Shown piece after piece: positions 21,223 through 29,829 of a stretch of DNA of 56,279 nucleotides (position 1 is the stretch's first letter; every line of letters starts with the position of its first letter). The notes beneath the pieces were generated by a model that searched no databases, was not told the DNA's origin, and saw only the letters and a program-made list of their open reading frames with translations. Origin of the DNA: Streptomyces albiflavescens (lineage in GTDB: Bacteria; Actinomycetota; Actinomycetes; Streptomycetales; Streptomycetaceae); NCBI RefSeq assembly GCF_014645835.1, contig NZ_BMMM01000002.1, positions 1-56,279 on the forward strand, in the 5' to 3' direction. A program made the translations under genes and the position numbers.

Positions 21223-21738
21223 ATGCGCGTCTACGTCCCCCTGACCCTCTCCGGTCTCGCCGAGGCGTACAAGACGGGAGAGCTGGAGGCGGGACCTTTC
21301 GTCGCGTACGCCGTCACGCCCGCGTTGCGTGAGTGGTATCTCTCCGACGACATCGAGGAGCTCGAGTACGCGGCGCTGAACCGGGCCGCGCTGGCCTCGC
21401 TGCGGCTGCTCGCGGTCGACCCCGGAGTCGTTCGGCGGCGGGTGGTCGTCGCGGTCGACGTCCCGGACCGGGCCGCGGTCGCCGATCCCGACCGGGGCCT
21501 CGATCCCGCCGCGCTCGGTGAGGTGCGGGTCTCCCAGGCCGTGCCGCTGGCCAAGGCGGCCGCCGTGCATGTCGACTCGACCGATGCCGAGACGGATGTC
21601 TCCGCCGCCGCGGACGCGCTGGGCGCGGCGGACGTCGGGGACGACGACGCCCAGTTCATCGTCGACGGGGCCGAGGACCACGAGCTGCTGTGGTTCGCCA
21701 CACAGGAGATTCCCAACCTGGTGGGGCCGGGGGACTGA
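21223..21738 (+). CDS. DUF6912-like conserved actinobacterial protein
   Basis: 171 aa. It begins MRVYVPLTLSGLAEAYKTGEL and continues AYAVTPALREWYLSDDIEELEYAALNRAA, then ends with an acidic half that closes on DHELLWFATQEIPNLV. This pattern is found in a conserved, uncharacterised protein near secA in many actinobacteria. No catalytic motif, signal peptide or membrane segment is visible, so it is probably cytosolic. The gene is followed about 110 bp later by the HAD hydrolase on the same strand. Confidence 0.8.
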   Translation: MRVYVPLTLSGLAEAYKTGELEAGPFVAYAVTPALREWYLSDDIEELEYAALNRAALASLRLLAVDPGVVRRRVVVAVDVPDRAAVADPDRGLDPAALGEVRVSQAVPLAKAAAVHVDSTDAETDVSAAADALGAADVGDDDAQFIVDGAEDHELLWFATQEIPNLVGPGD

Positions 21739-21851
21739 CCCCGGCCTGCGTTCCCGGTCACCCGGCGTCCATGGCTCCAAGCGCCCCCGCGCGCTTTCGT
21801 GTGCCTCCGGGTGACGGGGCCATTGTCAGTCGCGGCGGGTACGTTCTTGTC

Positions 21852-22517
21852 ATGGGGATGAACGGAACTGCGCACATTGTGTGGGACTGGAACGGCACGC
21901 TGTTCCACGACAATGAAGCGATCATCGGGGCGACGAACGCGGCGTTCGCCGAGCTGGGGCTGGAGCCGATCACGCTGGAGAAGTACAGAGCGCTGTACTG
22001 CGTGCCGGTGCCGAAGTTCTACGAGCGGCTGATAGGGCGGCTGCCGACGGATGCCGAGTGGCAGGTCATGGACGAGACCTTCCACCGGTACTACGCGGAG
22101 CACCGGACCGCCTGCGAGCTCACCGAGGGCGTGCCGTCGCTGCTCGCCGAGTGGGGGTTGGCGGGGCACAGCCAGTCGCTCCTGAGCATGTACGGGCATG
22201 ACGAACTGGTCCCGCTGGTGCGGAGGTTCGGGATCGAGCCGCACTTCCTCCGTGTCGACGGGCGGACCGGGCCTTCCGGCGGCAGCAAGGCCGAGCACAT
22301 GGTGCGGCACGTGGGCGCGCTCGCCGGTGTGGAGCCGTCCCGCGTGGTGGTGATCGGCGACGCGGCCGACGACGCGGTCGCCGCACGGCGCGTGGGGGCG
22401 GGGGCGGTCCTCTACACCGGGGGCTCCCACAGTCGCGCCAGCCTGGAGGAGGTGGGCGTGCCCGTGGTGGACAGCCTGGCGGAGGCGGTCGAGGAGGCAC
22501 AGCGGCTGGCGGCCTGA
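21852..22517 (+). CDS. HAD superfamily hydrolase
   Basis: 221 aa. Motif I is VWDWNGTLFHDN (D12, N14), motif II is the Ser in QSLLSMYGHDEL, motif III Lys is in GGSKAEHM, and motif IV is VVVIGDAADDAVAA. The overall layout is that of phosphoglycolate-phosphatase-like HAD enzymes with an alpha-helical cap. The second Asp of the usual D-x-D-G-T is Asn here. That residue normally acts as acid/base, so activity may differ from classical phosphatases, although D-W-N-G-T occurs in other actinobacterial HAD proteins. The ATG at 21852 gives the conserved N-terminus. Confidence 0.88.
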   Translation: MGMNGTAHIVWDWNGTLFHDNEAIIGATNAAFAELGLEPITLEKYRALYCVPVPKFYERLIGRLPTDAEWQVMDETFHRYYAEHRTACELTEGVPSLLAEWGLAGHSQSLLSMYGHDELVPLVRRFGIEPHFLRVDGRTGPSGGSKAEHMVRHVGALAGVEPSRVVVIGDAADDAVAARRVGAGAVLYTGGSHSRASLEEVGVPVVDSLAEAVEEAQRLAA

Positions 22518-22619
22518 CCGGGGGTGGGCGGCGCCGGACGGCGCCGCGCGCGCCTCGTGGTCTCGCACTCGGGCTGAGGCGGGACGGCTGCCCTCGTCGG
22601 TGGGGCAGCCGCCGCTCGG

Positions 22620-22757
22620 GTGGTTCGGCTCAGCGGGGCCGAGGGTGGTTCGGCTCAGGGGGGCCGAGGGTGGGTCGGCTCAGTGGGCACCGGATGGGGC
22701 GGTTCAGCGGGGCCGAGGGTGGGTCGCCTCAGCGGGGCGCCGGATGGGTCGGTTCAG
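22620..22757. repeat. ~25-bp tandem repeats at the 3' end of the DJ-1 gene
   Basis: About five and a half imperfect units built on GGTTCGGCTCAGCGGGGCCG lie between convergent HAD and DJ-1/PfpI genes. Some units end in CCGAG and others in ACCGG or GCCGG. The TGA stop of the DJ-1 gene (22754-22756) falls in the last unit. Confidence 0.8.
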
Positions 22758-23320
22758 GTCACCGGGGCCTTCGCGCGCAGCACTGTCAGGAACTCGCGCA
22801 TCCAGCTGGAGTGGTCCGGCCAGGCGCGGGAGGAGACCAGCATGCCGTCGACCACGGCTTCCGCGTCGTGGAAGGTCGCGCCGGCCGCCTGCATGTCGAG
22901 TTCCAGCGCGGGGTACGCCGTGACGCGGCGGCCGCGGAGCGCGTCGACGGCTGCCGTCAGGAGGGGGCCGTGGCAGATCTGGGCCACCGGCTTGTCGGTG
23001 TCGAAGAAGGACTTGAGGATCTTGCGGAGTTCGGGGTCGTTGCGGAGGTACTCCGGGGCTCGGCCGCCGGGGATGACCAGCGCGACGTACTGGCCGGGGT
23101 CCACCTCCGCGAACGAGAGGTCCGCGGGCCAGGTGTAGCCGGGTTTCTCCGTGTAGGTGTCAAAGCCCGGTTCGAAATCGTGGACGACGAATTGGAGCTG
23201 CTTGCGGGTGGGGGCCGCGATGTGGACTTCGTAGCCTTCCTCGCGCAGGCGCTGGTAGGGGTACAGGACCTCCAGTGACTCCGCCGCGTCGCCGGTCACT
23301 ATCAGGATCTTCGCTGTCAT
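22754..23320 (-). CDS. DJ-1/PfpI family protein
   Basis: 188 aa. Class I glutamine-amidotransferase-like fold: ILIVTGDAAESLEV with the conserved Glu at 14, VALVIPGGRAPEYL, and the nucleophile elbow with C116-H117 in VAQICHGPLLL-type context. Members include the PfpI/YhbO-type stress proteases or deglycases and DJ-1-like chaperones. A role in handling damaged proteins or glyoxal adducts is family knowledge, not shown here. ATG 23320 with GGGGAG upstream is preferred to the longer in-frame extension. Its stop codon lies in a tandem repeat. Confidence 0.92.
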   Translation of the reverse strand: MTAKILIVTGDAAESLEVLYPYQRLREEGYEVHIAAPTRKQLQFVVHDFEPGFDTYTEKPGYTWPADLSFAEVDPGQYVALVIPGGRAPEYLRNDPELRKILKSFFDTDKPVAQICHGPLLTAAVDALRGRRVTAYPALELDMQAAGATFHDAEAVVDGMLVSSRAWPDHSSWMREFLTVLRAKAPVT

Positions 23321-24098
23321 GTCTGTGCCGCTCCCCTCAGCCTTGCCTGAGCCATGCGTCAGCCATGCCTCAATTGTGCTGCGGTCTCCGTTGGGCGTCC
23401 TGGCCAACTTGCCTCGGGTGTGGAGTCTTGCCAAGGGGGCGGGCGCTCACTTCAGGGCCCGGGGCCGGGAAGGGGCTCTGGGTGGGTCACGCAGCCCGGC
23501 GCCTAAACGGGGCACCGCTGCATCCACCCGTGGCGCCCGTGGCGGGGTGCCGCCGCGCCCACCCGTGGCGCCCATGACGCCCGTGGCGGCGCGCCTGCCC
23601 GCGCTGGGAAATCGGCCGGGACGTCCACAGTCACCACAGCCGCCTACGGGATCCCCGTCCCTTTCGTCCCTGTGCATACTGTCAAAGTTCCACCCCTGGT
23701 TTTGTACACATACGGCTCATGACGACTCCGGGGTAGGGGGCGATAGCCTTGTGGCGTGATCAGCGCGATATCTCGCGGGGGCATCGTCGCCCCTGCCCTG
23801 CGCCCGGAGAGCACGGACGACATCCGTGGCCGGGCGACGGTCGCCGATCTTCGCGGGCGGGTCGGGGCGTCGGAAAGCGCACTCCGGACGCCGCTGACAC
23901 CCCGGGTACGGACGTCGCCGAGAGCAGCGTCACAGTCTCCAGGGGGGCCGAAAATGGCTGATAACCCCCCGCTCATCTCACCTTGCGGCATAGCGTCGAA
24001 GCAGACCGGACACCCCGCGTCGTGGCGTTACGTCGGAAGAGAAGAGACCGTACTTCCTTCAACGTCACGCAACGGCGCGCGACAGGAGCCAGAGGACA
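23321..24098. other. 778-bp region upstream of gdhB, no convincing gene
   Basis: No frame here has recognisable protein features. Seen by eye: a block of CACCCGTGGCGCCC repeats (about 23520-23590), an AT-richer patch with GTACAC near 23705, and a possible -10 (TAGCCT near 23745). An imperfect inverted repeat (GCGTTACGTCGGAAG near 24023 against CTTCCTTCAACGTCACGC near 24053) lies directly before gdhB. The last could be an operator for gdhB. Confidence 0.5.
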
Positions 24099-27000
24099 AT
24101 GCAGACCAAGCTGGACGAAGCCAAGGCCGAGCTGCTCGAACGGGCCGCCCGGGTAGCTGAGAACAGCCCGGTCGGGGGGCACCTACCGACTGGGACGACG
24201 GGCGAGGGCACCCCTGACAAGGACACCGTGCTCGCGTTCCTCCAGCGCTACTACCTGCACACCGCCCCGGAGGACCTCACCGACCGCGACCCGGTCGACA
24301 TCTTCGGAGCCGCCTTCTCCCACTACCGGCTGGCCGAGAACCGCCCGCAGGGCACGGCCAACGTGCGGGTCCACACCCCGACCGTCGAGGAGAACGGCTG
24401 GACCTGCAGCCACTCCGTCGTCGAGGTGGTCACCGACGACATGCCCTTCCTCGTCGACTCGGTCACCAACGAGCTCTCCCGCCAGAGCCGCGGCATTCAC
24501 GTCGTCATTCACCCGCAGGTCGTCGTGCGGCGTGATCTGACCGGCAAGCTCATCGAGGTGCTGCCCGGCCGGCCCACCGCCGAGGAGCTTCCCCACGACA
24601 CCCACGTCGAGTCCTGGATCCACGTCGAGATCGACCGCGAGACCGACCGCGCCGATCTGAAGCAGATCACCGCCGACCTGCTGCGCGTCCTGTCCGACGT
24701 CCGTGAGGCCGTCGAGGACTGGGAGAAGATGCGCGACTCGGCGCTGCGCATCGCGGAGGAGCTGCCCAAGGAGCCGACGGCGGACGACCTGCGCGACCAG
24801 GAGGTCGAGGAGGCCCGTAACCTGCTGCGCTGGCTCGCGGACGACCACTTCACGTTCCTGGGGTACCGGGAGTACGAGCTGCGCGACGACGACTCGCTGG
24901 CGGCCGTGCCCGGCACCGGGCTCGGCATCCTGCGCTCCGACCCGCACCACGCCGGGGAGGACAGCCACCCCGTCAGCCCGTCCTTCGAGCGGCTGCCCGC
25001 CGACGCTCGGGCCAAGGCCCGCGAGCACAAGCTGCTGGTGCTGACCAAGGCGAACAGCCGGGCGACCGTGCACCGGCCGTCGTACCTCGACTACGTCGGC
25101 GTCAAGAAGTTCGACGAGCACGGGAACGTCGTCGGGGAGCGCCGCTTCCTCGGGCTCTTCTCGTCCGCCGCGTACACCGAGTCCGTGCGCCGTGTGCCCG
25201 TCATCCGCCGCAAGGTGGCGGAAGTCCTCAAGGGCGCCGGCTTCTCGCCCAACAGCCACGACGGGCGCGACCTGCTCCAGATCCTGGAGACCTACCCGCG
25301 CGACGAGCTCTTCCAGACTCCGGTCGACGAGCTGCGCTCGATCGTCACGTCCGTCCTGTACCTGCAGGAACGGCGGCGGCTGCGGCTCTACCTGCGCCAG
25401 GACGAGTACGGGCGCTACTACTCCGCCCTCGTCTACCTCCCGCGCGACCGCTACACCACCGGCGTACGCCTGCGGATCATCGACATCCTCAAGGAAGAGC
25501 TGAACGGCACCAGCGTCGACTTCACGGCCTGGAACACCGAGTCGATCCTGTCCCGGCTGCACTTCGTGGTCCGCGTCCCGCCGGGCACCGAGCTGCCGCA
25601 GCTGTCCGACGCCGACAAGGAGCGCATCGAGGCGCGACTCGTCGAGGCCGCCCGCTCCTGGGCCGACGGTTTCGCGGAGGCGCTGACCGCCGAGTTCGGT
25701 GAGGAGCGCGCCGCCGAGCTGCTGCGCCGCTACGGAAACGCCTTTCCCGAGGGCTACAAGGCGGACCACAACCCGCGTGCGGCCGTCGCCGACCTGGTCC
25801 ACCTCGAAGCGCTCACGCGCGACAAGAGCAAGGACTTCGCGCTCAGCCTGTACGAGCCGGTGGGCGCGGCGCCCGGCGAGCGCCGTTTCAAGATCTACCG
25901 CACCGGTGAGCAGGTCTCGCTCTCCGCGGTGCTGCCCGCCCTCAACCGCATGGGCGTCGAGGTCACCGACGAGCGCCCGTACGAGCTGCGCTGCTCGGAC
26001 CGTACGACCGCCTGGATCTACGACTTCGGGCTGCGTCTGCCGAAGTCCCTGATCGGCAACGGCGACTCCCTCGGAGACGACGGCCGTGAGCGGTTCCAGG
26101 ACGCCTTCTCCGCCACCTGGACCGGGCAGGCCGAGAACGACGGCTTCAACGCCCTCGTCCTGAGCGCCGGGCTGACCTGGCGGCAGGCGATGGTGCTGCG
26201 CGCGTACGCGAAGTACCTGCGCCAGGCCGGTGCCACCTTCAGCCAGGACTACATGGAGGACACCCTCCGCAACAACGTCCACACCACCCGGCTCCTGGTG
26301 TCGCTCTTCGAGGCGCGGATGTCCCCGGACCGCCAGCGTGCCGGTGTCGAGCTGACCGACGCGCTGATGGAGGAGCTGGACGCCGCGCTCGACCAGGTCG
26401 CGTCGCTGGACGAGGACCGGATCCTGCGGTCCTTCCTCAACCTCATCAAGGCGACCCTGCGCACGAACTTCTTCCAGGAGGCGTTGGGTGCCACGTGGCA
26501 CGAATACGTGTCCATGAAGTTCGACCCGACGGCCATCCCGGACCTTCCCGCGCCGCGACCGGCGTACGAGATCTGGGTGTACTCGCCGCGCGTCGAGGGC
26601 GTGCACCTGCGCTTCGGCAAGGTCGCGCGAGGTGGCCTGCGCTGGTCCGACCGCAAGGAGGACTTCCGTACGGAGATCCTCGGCCTGGTCAAGGCGCAGA
26701 TGGTCAAGAACACCGTCATCGTGCCGGTCGGCGCCAAGGGCGGCTTCGTCGCCAAGCAGCTGCCCGACCCGTCGGTGGACCGCGATGCCTGGCTGGCCGA
26801 GGGCATCCGCAGCTACAAGACCTTCATCTCGGCGCTGCTCGACATCACCGACAACATGGTGGCCGGCGAGGTCGTGCCGCCCGCGGACGTCGTCCGGCAC
26901 GACGAGGACGACACGTACCTCGTGGTCGCCGCCGACAAGGGCACCGCGACGTTCTCGGACATCGCCAATGAGGTCGCGGAGAGCTACAACTTCTGGCTCG

Positions 27001-29039
27001 GCGATGCCTTCGCCTCCGGCGGCAGCGCCGGTTACGACCACAAGAAGATGGGCATCACCGCGCGCGGTGCCTGGGAGTCCGTGAAGCGGCACTTCCGGGA
27101 GCTGGGCGTGAACACCCAGACGCAGGACTTCACCGTGGTCGGCGTCGGCGACATGTCCGGTGACGTGTTCGGCAACGGAATGCTGCTGTCCGAGCACATC
27201 CGCCTGGTCGCCGCCTTCGACCACCGGCACATCTTCATCGACCCGACCCCGGACGCGGAGACGTCGTACGCCGAGCGCCGCCGCCTCTTCGAGCTGCCGC
27301 GCTCCTCGTGGGCGGACTACAACAGCGAGCTGATCTCGGCCGGCGGTGGTGTGTTCCCGCGTACCGCCAAGGCCATCCCGATCAACGCGCACATCCGCGA
27401 CGCCCTCGGCATCGAGCCCGGCGTCGCCAAGATGACCCCGGCCGACCTGATGAAGGCGATCCTCAAGGCGCCGGTCGACCTGTTGTGGAACGGCGGCATC
27501 GGTACGTACGTGAAGTCGTCCGCCGAGTCGCACGCGGACGTCGGCGACAAGGCCAACGACGCGATCCGCGTCGACGGCGCCGACCTGCGCGTCAAGGTCG
27601 TCGGCGAGGGCGGCAACCTGGGCCTGACCCAGCTCGGCCGGATCGAGTTCGCCCAGCACGGCGGGAAGATCAACACCGACGCCATCGACAACAGCGCGGG
27701 CGTGGACACCTCCGACCACGAGGTGAACATCAAGATCCTGCTCAACGCGGTGGTGGCCAACGGTGATCTGACCGTCAAGCAGCGCAACAAGCAGCTCGCC
27801 GAGATGACCGACGAGGTCGGTGCTCTGGTCCTGCGCAACAACTACGCGCAGAACGTGGCGATCGCCAACGCGCTGGCCCAGTCCGGGAGCATGCTCCACG
27901 CCCAGCAGCGGTTCATCCGCCATCTGGTGCGCGAGGGTCACCTCGACCGGGCCCTGGAGTTCATGCCCACCGAGCGGCAGATCCGCGAGCGGCTCAACAG
28001 CGGGCAGGGCCTTACCGGTCCGGAGACGGCCGTCCTCCTCGCGTACACGAAGATCACGGTCTCCGACGAGCTGCTCTCCACCTCGCTGCCGGACGACCCG
28101 CACCTGCAGAACCTGCTCTTCGCGTACTTCCCGACGGCACTGCGCGAGAAGTTCCGCGAGCAGATCGAAGCGCACGCGCTGCGCCGCGAGATCGTCACGA
28201 CCGTTCTGGTCAACGACACGGTCAACACGGGCGGTACGAGCTTCCTGCACCGCCTGCGCGAGGAGACGGGTGCCTCGCTGGAGGAGATCGTCCGGGCGCA
28301 GACCGCGGCCCGCGCGATCTTCAACTCCAGCGCGGTGTGGGACGCGGTGGAGGCGCTCGACAATGTCGTCGCCGCCGACGTGCAGACCCGCATCCGGCTG
28401 CACTCGCGCCGGCTCGTCGAGCGCGGCACGCGCTGGCTGCTCAACAACCGGCCGCAGCCGCTCCAGCTCGCCGAGACGATCGGCTTCTTCAGCGACGGCG
28501 TCGAGCAGGTCTGGTCCGAGCTGCCCAAGCTGCTCCGCGGCGCGGACCTGGAGTGGTACCAGCAGATCTACGACGAGCTGTCGGGCGCCGGCGTCCCGGA
28601 CGAACTCGCCACCCGCGTGGCCGGGTTCTCCTCCGCCTTCCCGACGCTGGACATCGTCGCGGTGGCCGACCGCATGGGCAAGGACCCGATGGCCGTCGCC
28701 GAGGTCTACTACGACCTCGCCGACCGCCTCGGCATCACCCAGCTCATGGACCGCATCATCGAGCTCCCGCGCGCCGACCGCTGGCAGTCCATGGCCCGCG
28801 CGTCGATCCGCGAGGACCTGTACGCGGCCCACGCGGCACTCACCGCCGACGTCCTGGCGGTGGGCAACGGCACCTCCACTCCCGAGCAGCGCTTCAAGGC
28901 CTGGGAGGAGAAGAACGCGGCGATCCTCAGCCGGGCCCGCACGACGCTGGAGGAGATCCGGGGTTCGGACTCGTTCGACCTCGCGAACCTGTCGGTGGCG
29001 ATGCGGACGATGCGGACGCTGCTGCGGAACCATTCGTAG
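24099..29039 (+). CDS. gdhB: Large NAD-specific glutamate dehydrogenase
   Basis: 1646 aa, the size expected for the ~180-kDa GDH class first described in Streptomyces. It interconverts glutamate and 2-oxoglutarate plus ammonia, mainly in the catabolic direction. The long N-terminal part carries regulatory ACT-like regions (VEVVTDDMPFLVDSVTNELSR). The catalytic core is near residues 840-890 with RGGLRWSDRKEDFRTE and KNTVIVPVGAKGGF. The NAD site follows (VVGVGDMSGDVFGNGML), then FIDPTPD and VKVVGEGGNLGLTQLGRIEFA. ATG with AGAGGA just upstream. Monocistronic, ending in the 17-bp repeat array and a strong terminator. Confidence 0.97.
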   Translation: MQTKLDEAKAELLERAARVAENSPVGGHLPTGTTGEGTPDKDTVLAFLQRYYLHTAPEDLTDRDPVDIFGAAFSHYRLAENRPQGTANVRVHTPTVEENGWTCSHSVVEVVTDDMPFLVDSVTNELSRQSRGIHVVIHPQVVVRRDLTGKLIEVLPGRPTAEELPHDTHVESWIHVEIDRETDRADLKQITADLLRVLSDVREAVEDWEKMRDSALRIAEELPKEPTADDLRDQEVEEARNLLRWLADDHFTFLGYREYELRDDDSLAAVPGTGLGILRSDPHHAGEDSHPVSPSFERLPADARAKAREHKLLVLTKANSRATVHRPSYLDYVGVKKFDEHGNVVGERRFLGLFSSAAYTESVRRVPVIRRKVAEVLKGAGFSPNSHDGRDLLQILETYPRDELFQTPVDELRSIVTSVLYLQERRRLRLYLRQDEYGRYYSALVYLPRDRYTTGVRLRIIDILKEELNGTSVDFTAWNTESILSRLHFVVRVPPGTELPQLSDADKERIEARLVEAARSWADGFAEALTAEFGEERAAELLRRYGNAFPEGYKADHNPRAAVADLVHLEALTRDKSKDFALSLYEPVGAAPGERRFKIYRTGEQVSLSAVLPALNRMGVEVTDERPYELRCSDRTTAWIYDFGLRLPKSLIGNGDSLGDDGRERFQDAFSATWTGQAENDGFNALVLSAGLTWRQAMVLRAYAKYLRQAGATFSQDYMEDTLRNNVHTTRLLVSLFEARMSPDRQRAGVELTDALMEELDAALDQVASLDEDRILRSFLNLIKATLRTNFFQEALGATWHEYVSMKFDPTAIPDLPAPRPAYEIWVYSPRVEGVHLRFGKVARGGLRWSDRKEDFRTEILGLVKAQMVKNTVIVPVGAKGGFVAKQLPDPSVDRDAWLAEGIRSYKTFISALLDITDNMVAGEVVPPADVVRHDEDDTYLVVAADKGTATFSDIANEVAESYNFWLGDAFASGGSAGYDHKKMGITARGAWESVKRHFRELGVNTQTQDFTVVGVGDMSGDVFGNGMLLSEHIRLVAAFDHRHIFIDPTPDAETSYAERRRLFELPRSSWADYNSELISAGGGVFPRTAKAIPINAHIRDALGIEPGVAKMTPADLMKAILKAPVDLLWNGGIGTYVKSSAESHADVGDKANDAIRVDGADLRVKVVGEGGNLGLTQLGRIEFAQHGGKINTDAIDNSAGVDTSDHEVNIKILLNAVVANGDLTVKQRNKQLAEMTDEVGALVLRNNYAQNVAIANALAQSGSMLHAQQRFIRHLVREGHLDRALEFMPTERQIRERLNSGQGLTGPETAVLLAYTKITVSDELLSTSLPDDPHLQNLLFAYFPTALREKFREQIEAHALRREIVTTVLVNDTVNTGGTSFLHRLREETGASLEEIVRAQTAARAIFNSSAVWDAVEALDNVVAADVQTRIRLHSRRLVERGTRWLLNNRPQPLQLAETIGFFSDGVEQVWSELPKLLRGADLEWYQQIYDELSGAGVPDELATRVAGFSSAFPTLDIVAVADRMGKDPMAVAEVYYDLADRLGITQLMDRIIELPRADRWQSMARASIREDLYAAHAALTADVLAVGNGTSTPEQRFKAWEEKNAAILSRARTTLEEIRGSDSFDLANLSVAMRTMRTLLRNHS

Positions 29040-29172
29040 TCCGCACGGCGAGGTAGTCCGCACGGCGAGGTAGTCCGCACGGCGGGGTAGCCCGCACGGC
29101 GAGTTAGTCCGTACGGCGGGGTAGCCCGCACGGCGAGTTAGTCCGTACGGCGATGCAGTCCGTACCGCAATG
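29037..29172 (+). repeat. Eight 17-bp tandem repeats starting at the gdhB stop codon
   Basis: The unit TAGTCCGCACGGCGAGG is repeated eight times in exact 17-bp register (starts at 29037, 29054, 29071, 29088, 29105, 29122, 29139, 29156). Drift increases rightward and the last unit is the most diverged. The first TAG is the gdhB stop. Since 17 is not a multiple of 3, the TAGs fall in all three forward frames. Confidence 0.95.
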
Positions 29173-29214
29173 GGGGCGCCCCCGGTCTTGATGGCCGGGG
29201 GCGCCCCGTTTTTT
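29173..29214 (+). terminator. Strong intrinsic terminator after gdhB
   Basis: A perfect 13-bp stem (29173-29185 with 29195-29207) with a 9-base loop is followed by G and six T residues. It begins right where the 17-bp repeats end. Confidence 0.95.
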
Positions 29215-29276
29215 CTTGTCGATCTCTGGGGGAAACCGCACCTGAAATTTACCTATTGCTGATAAAAGGGACAATT

Positions 29277-29810
29277 GTGACTGTGAACCTCTCCGGGGAG
29301 CGGGCCCGCGTGGGCCGTCAGGCCCCCGCGCCGACCCTCGTCCAGCCCGTCCCGAGTCCCAGTCCCAGTCCCAGTCCCAGTCCCGGAGCGTTCGCGCGGA
29401 CGCGGCGGATCGCTCTCGAGGTGGCCAAGTTCGGGGTCGTCGGCGGCAGCGGAGTCGCGGTCAACATCCTCCTCTTCAACCTCCTGCTGCACGGCCTGAA
29501 GTGGGCCCCGATGGTCGCCACGGTGATCGCCAGCTGCATCGCCATGGGCACCAACTATCTGGGCTTCCGTTACTTCGCGTACCGCGACCGGGCCTCGCGC
29601 ACCAGGCGGCAGATCGTCCTCTTCTTCGCGTTCAGCGGGCTCGGCGTCCTCATGGAGAGCGGACTCTTCTACGTCGGCTATCAGGGCCTGGGTATGAGCA
29701 GCCCGCTCGGCTCGAACATCGCCAAGGCGCTGTCGATCGTGCTGGCCTCGGCCTTCCGCTTCCTGGTGTACCGGACGTGGGTGTTCCAACACACCAAGCA
29801 CGGTCGATAA
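29277..29810 (+). CDS. GtrA family membrane protein
   Basis: 177 aa from GTG 29277, which has AAGGGA close upstream; an in-frame TTG at 29256 is less likely. A Pro/Ser N-terminus with an SPSPSPSPSP tract (from AGTCCC repeats) precedes four transmembrane helices: FGVVGGSGVAVNILLFNLLL, PMVATVIASCIAMGTNYLGF, a third near FFAFSGLGVLMESGLFYV, and a fourth near SIVLASAFRFLVYRTWVF. GtrA proteins take part in moving lipid-linked sugars across the membrane or assisting surface polysaccharide glycosylation. It opens the glycopolymer locus and is 20 bp upstream of a GT2-TagF gene, so it probably handles a lipid-linked sugar for the same polymer. Confidence 0.9.
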   Translation: MTVNLSGERARVGRQAPAPTLVQPVPSPSPSPSPSPGAFARTRRIALEVAKFGVVGGSGVAVNILLFNLLLHGLKWAPMVATVIASCIAMGTNYLGFRYFAYRDRASRTRRQIVLFFAFSGLGVLMESGLFYVGYQGLGMSSPLGSNIAKALSIVLASAFRFLVYRTWVFQHTKHGR

Positions 29811-29829
29811 CACGGCACAGCGGGGAGGT

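Noticed and set aside
23644..24160. Possible small genes in the gap before gdhB (minus 23644-23991, plus 23756-24160)
   Set aside because: Arg/Pro/Ser-rich translations without motifs; the plus frame overlaps the gdhB start; no ribosome site.
24183..29063. A 1626-codon open frame antisense to gdhB
   Set aside because: It is a GC-bias artefact on the opposite strand of a clearly recognised gene. Its composition (Val/Asp/Gly/His-rich) matches no family.
29037..29172. A CRISPR array
   Set aside because: The 17-bp units are contiguous with no spacers and no cas genes are present.
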